Below, in pieces: positions 6,161-7,674 of a stretch of 7,674 bases of DNA. Where the stretch lies: contig JAZNFO010000040.1 of the NCBI GenBank assembly GCA_045575975.1, forward strand, positions 1 to 7,674, read 5' to 3'. The notes under the pieces were generated by a model, which did no database searches, was not told the DNA's origin, and was given only the letters and a program-made list of their open reading frames with translations. Every line of letters begins with the position of its first letter. Position 1 is the stretch's first letter. This DNA comes from RGIG8709 sp045575975 (GTDB taxonomy: Bacteria > Bacillota > Clostridia > Monoglobales > Monoglobaceae). Both the position numbers and the translations under genes were made by a program.

Positions 6161-6535
6161 ATGGAAAGAAAGAAAATTCGTGTAAGAATAGGCGGAGTAG
6201 AATATACTTTATTAAGCACTGAACAACCTGATTATGTTTATAAAATTGCATATCTTGTTGATAAAAAAATGACAGAAATTATGAATGAAAATTCAAATTT
6301 GAATTCTGCTATGGCTTCATTACTTACAGCTATTAATATAGCTGACGAGTATTACAAGGATAAAGGTGACAGCGATAAACTCAGAGAACAGGTTGTAGAA
6401 TATAACAGACTTGCCGAAGAATATAAAAATAAATATGTTATCGCTGAATCCGAGCTTAAAGAAGCTCAGAAAAAAATTGATATGCTTAAAAAAGCATTAA
6501 AAAAATCTGATGATAATGATGATTTATATGTGTAA
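6161..6535 (+). CDS. zapA: Cell division protein ZapA
   Basis: Cytoplasmic protein that binds FtsZ and promotes bundling and stability of the Z-ring. It has 124 residues. The N-terminal half matches the ZapA globular domain: a first strand KIRVRIGGVEYTL (5-17), then YVYKIAYLVDKKMTEI (25-40), and the conserved helix with LLTAINIADEYYK (54-66). The C-terminal half (about 70-115) is rich in Lys and Glu with regular hydrophobic positions and should form the dimer/tetramer coiled coil. An acidic tail (DDNDDLYV) ends it. AAGGAGG at 6145-6151, 9 bases upstream, supports the start at 6161; the ATG at 6142 lies before this site and is out of frame. I see no convincing promoter between the gdhA hairpin and this gene, so it may rely on readthrough. 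The U32 gene follows after 29 bases and is probably cotranscribed. Confidence 0.9.
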   Translation: MERKKIRVRIGGVEYTLLSTEQPDYVYKIAYLVDKKMTEIMNENSNLNSAMASLLTAINIADEYYKDKGDSDKLREQVVEYNRLAEEYKNKYVIAESELKEAQKKIDMLKKALKKSDDNDDLYV

Positions 6536-6549
6536 GTAATTTACATTGG

Positions 6550-6556
6550 AAAGGAA
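6550..6556 (+). promoter_or_regulatory. Ribosome binding site that fixes the TTG start of the U32 gene
   Basis: AAAGGAA ends 8 bases before TTG 6565, a normal spacing. The ATG at 6558 is almost against this site, is out of frame and reaches TGA at 6576 after six codons, so it is a decoy rather than the start. Confidence 0.6.
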
Positions 6557-6564
6557 TATGTGTT

Positions 6565-7674
6565 TTGAAGAAGATTGAACTCCTTGCTCCTGCTGGTAAT
6601 TTTAACTGTCTTGCTGCTGCTGTTCAAAGCGGTGCAGATGCAGTTTATTTTGCAGGTAAGAAATTTGGTGCAAGAAGCTTTGCTGATAATTTTGATGCTG
6701 ATGAAATTAAGCGGGCAATTGACTATTGTCACTTAAGGGGTGTTAAAACGCATATTACTGTTAATACAGCTTATAACGATAACGAAATTGAAGATGTTAT
6801 TAATTTTATAAAATTTGTTTATTCTGAAGGTGCAGATGCTTTGATTATTTCGGATATTGGTCTTGCATCCGTTGTCAGAAAAAATTTTCCTGATATAGAA
6901 TTGCACGCAAGCACACAGATGACAATTCATAATCTTGACGGGGTGAAGTTTGCTGAAAAGTTAGGGTTTAACAGAGTTGTCCTTTCCAGAGAATTATCCT
7001 TTGAAGATATTTCTTATATAACAAAAAACAGCGCTTTGGAAATTGAAGTTTTTGCTCATGGTGCACTATGTATGAGTTATTCAGGACAGTGTCTTTTAAG
7101 CAGTATGATTGGTGGAAGAAGTGGAAATAGGGGTAGTTGTGCACAACCCTGCAGATTGCCTTTTTCTGCGGATGGAAAAGAAAAAAGATTTCTGCTTAGT
7201 CTTAAAGACCTTTCTTTGGCAGAACATATAAGTGATTTAATAGAAGCGGGAGTTTCTTCTCTTAAGATTGAAGGAAGAATGAAGGGGCCGGCTTATGTTT
7301 CTGCTGTTGTAGGCATATATAGAAAATATATAGATAACGGACTTAAGATAGATAGTAATGATAAAGAAATTCTTAATGGAATTTTTTTCAGAGGTGGGTT
7401 GACAGACGGTTATTTTCTTGGTAATAAAAACAAGAAAATGTTTGATTTTAATAAACCTGATAATCCGTATCTTAAGCAATCAAAAGATCTTAACAAATTA
7501 TATAGCAAAGACTATATAAATGAAGAGAATAAAAAATTTGATATTAATTTGAAATTTGAAGGAATTCTTGGCGAAAAACCTTTTGCAAAGGTATATAGAG
7601 AAGGAATTTCTTATGAATATAAACATAATAAAATTTTAGAAAAAGCTATAAGTAACAGTGCAACCAAGGAAATG
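6565..7674 (+). CDS. U32-family protein (RlhA/TrhP-like, probable RNA hydroxylation enzyme), 3'-truncated by window edge
   Basis: Annotated in most genomes as peptidase U32, but characterised relatives (RlhA, TrhP, UbiU/UbiV) are iron-sulfur proteins involved in hydroxylating rRNA, tRNA or ubiquinone precursors. The 370 visible residues begin (M)KKIELLAPAGN, the classic U32 N-terminus, followed by GADAVYFAG (23-31) and LHASTQMTIHN (113-123). The U32 signature lies at 161-176 (EVFAHGALCMSYSGQC). Four cysteines, 169, 176, 192 and 196 (last two in GSCAQPC), are the expected cluster ligands. SLKIEGRMK (232-240) and FFRGGLTDGYFLG (274-286) are also typical, and the frame continuing past residue 370 suggests a long, RlhA-like form with a C-terminal DUF3656-type extension. 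Start: the only plausible in-frame initiator before the conserved N-terminus is TTG 6565, with AAAGGAA 8 bases upstream; the first in-frame ATG is at residue 119, far inside the domain. The frame is open to the last base. It lies 29 bases after zapA. Confidence 0.9.
   Translation, partial: MKKIELLAPAGNFNCLAAAVQSGADAVYFAGKKFGARSFADNFDADEIKRAIDYCHLRGVKTHITVNTAYNDNEIEDVINFIKFVYSEGADALIISDIGLASVVRKNFPDIELHASTQMTIHNLDGVKFAEKLGFNRVVLSRELSFEDISYITKNSALEIEVFAHGALCMSYSGQCLLSSMIGGRSGNRGSCAQPCRLPFSADGKEKRFLLSLKDLSLAEHISDLIEAGVSSLKIEGRMKGPAYVSAVVGIYRKYIDNGLKIDSNDKEILNGIFFRGGLTDGYFLGNKNKKMFDFNKPDNPYLKQSKDLNKLYSKDYINEENKKFDINLKFEGILGEKPFAKVYREGISYEYKHNKILEKAISNSATKEM

Noticed and set aside
6558..6578. Six-codon ATG frame between zapA and the U32 gene, as a possible leader peptide
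   Set aside because: Its ATG is only 2 bases from the purine-rich site and no attenuator hairpin is seen; it is better explained as an incidental overlap with the TTG start.
6733..7479. Small - strand open frames in the last kilobase
   Set aside because: They lie opposite the U32 coding frame, which has clear family motifs along its length; the - strand translations show no recognisable protein features.

Overview
The window looks like chromosomal core sequence from a low-GC Firmicute, most likely class Clostridia. The DNA is AT-rich, and all genes lie on the + strand with strong GGAGG-type ribosome binding sites. The gene order tig-clpP-clpX is the usual firmicute one. The glutamate dehydrogenase resembles the clostridial (C. 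symbiosum-type) enzyme, and zapA sits directly before a U32-family gene, an arrangement I associate with Clostridia. I see no phage, insertion sequence, CRISPR, tRNA or rRNA.

Layout. Bases 1-551 are the 3' part of a metallophosphoesterase gene that starts before the window. A short AT-rich spacer with an extended -10 promoter leads into tig (700-1974, trigger factor). A 14-bp perfect hairpin separates tig from clpP (2075-2662), which is followed closely by clpX (2681-3979). An uncharacterised lipoprotein gene (3991-4533) begins 11 bases after the clpX stop, with its Shine-Dalgarno region touching that stop codon. A good intrinsic terminator (4541-4570) closes this block. A second extended -10 promoter drives gdhA (4711-6066), preceded by a 14-bp palindrome. 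After a long hairpin without a U-tract come zapA (6161-6535) and a U32-family gene that starts at TTG 6565 and runs off the end of the window. No stretch longer than 300 bases lacks a gene.

How the genes work together. Trigger factor receives nascent chains at the ribosome, and ClpX unfolds proteins and feeds them to the ClpP protease, so the first block is a protein quality-control cluster. Its last member is an exported lipoprotein of unknown role, at a position where many relatives carry lon; no lon is seen here. Glutamate dehydrogenase is a separate metabolic unit linking glutamate to 2-oxoglutarate and ammonia. ZapA stabilises the FtsZ ring. The U32 protein is probably an iron-sulfur RNA-hydroxylation enzyme rather than a peptidase.

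I do not see a convincing new biological system. The most worthwhile points are the lipoprotein coupled to clpX, the two strong hairpins lacking U-tracts, the coenzyme signature of the glutamate dehydrogenase, and the TTG-started U32 gene, which an ATG-only search would miss.
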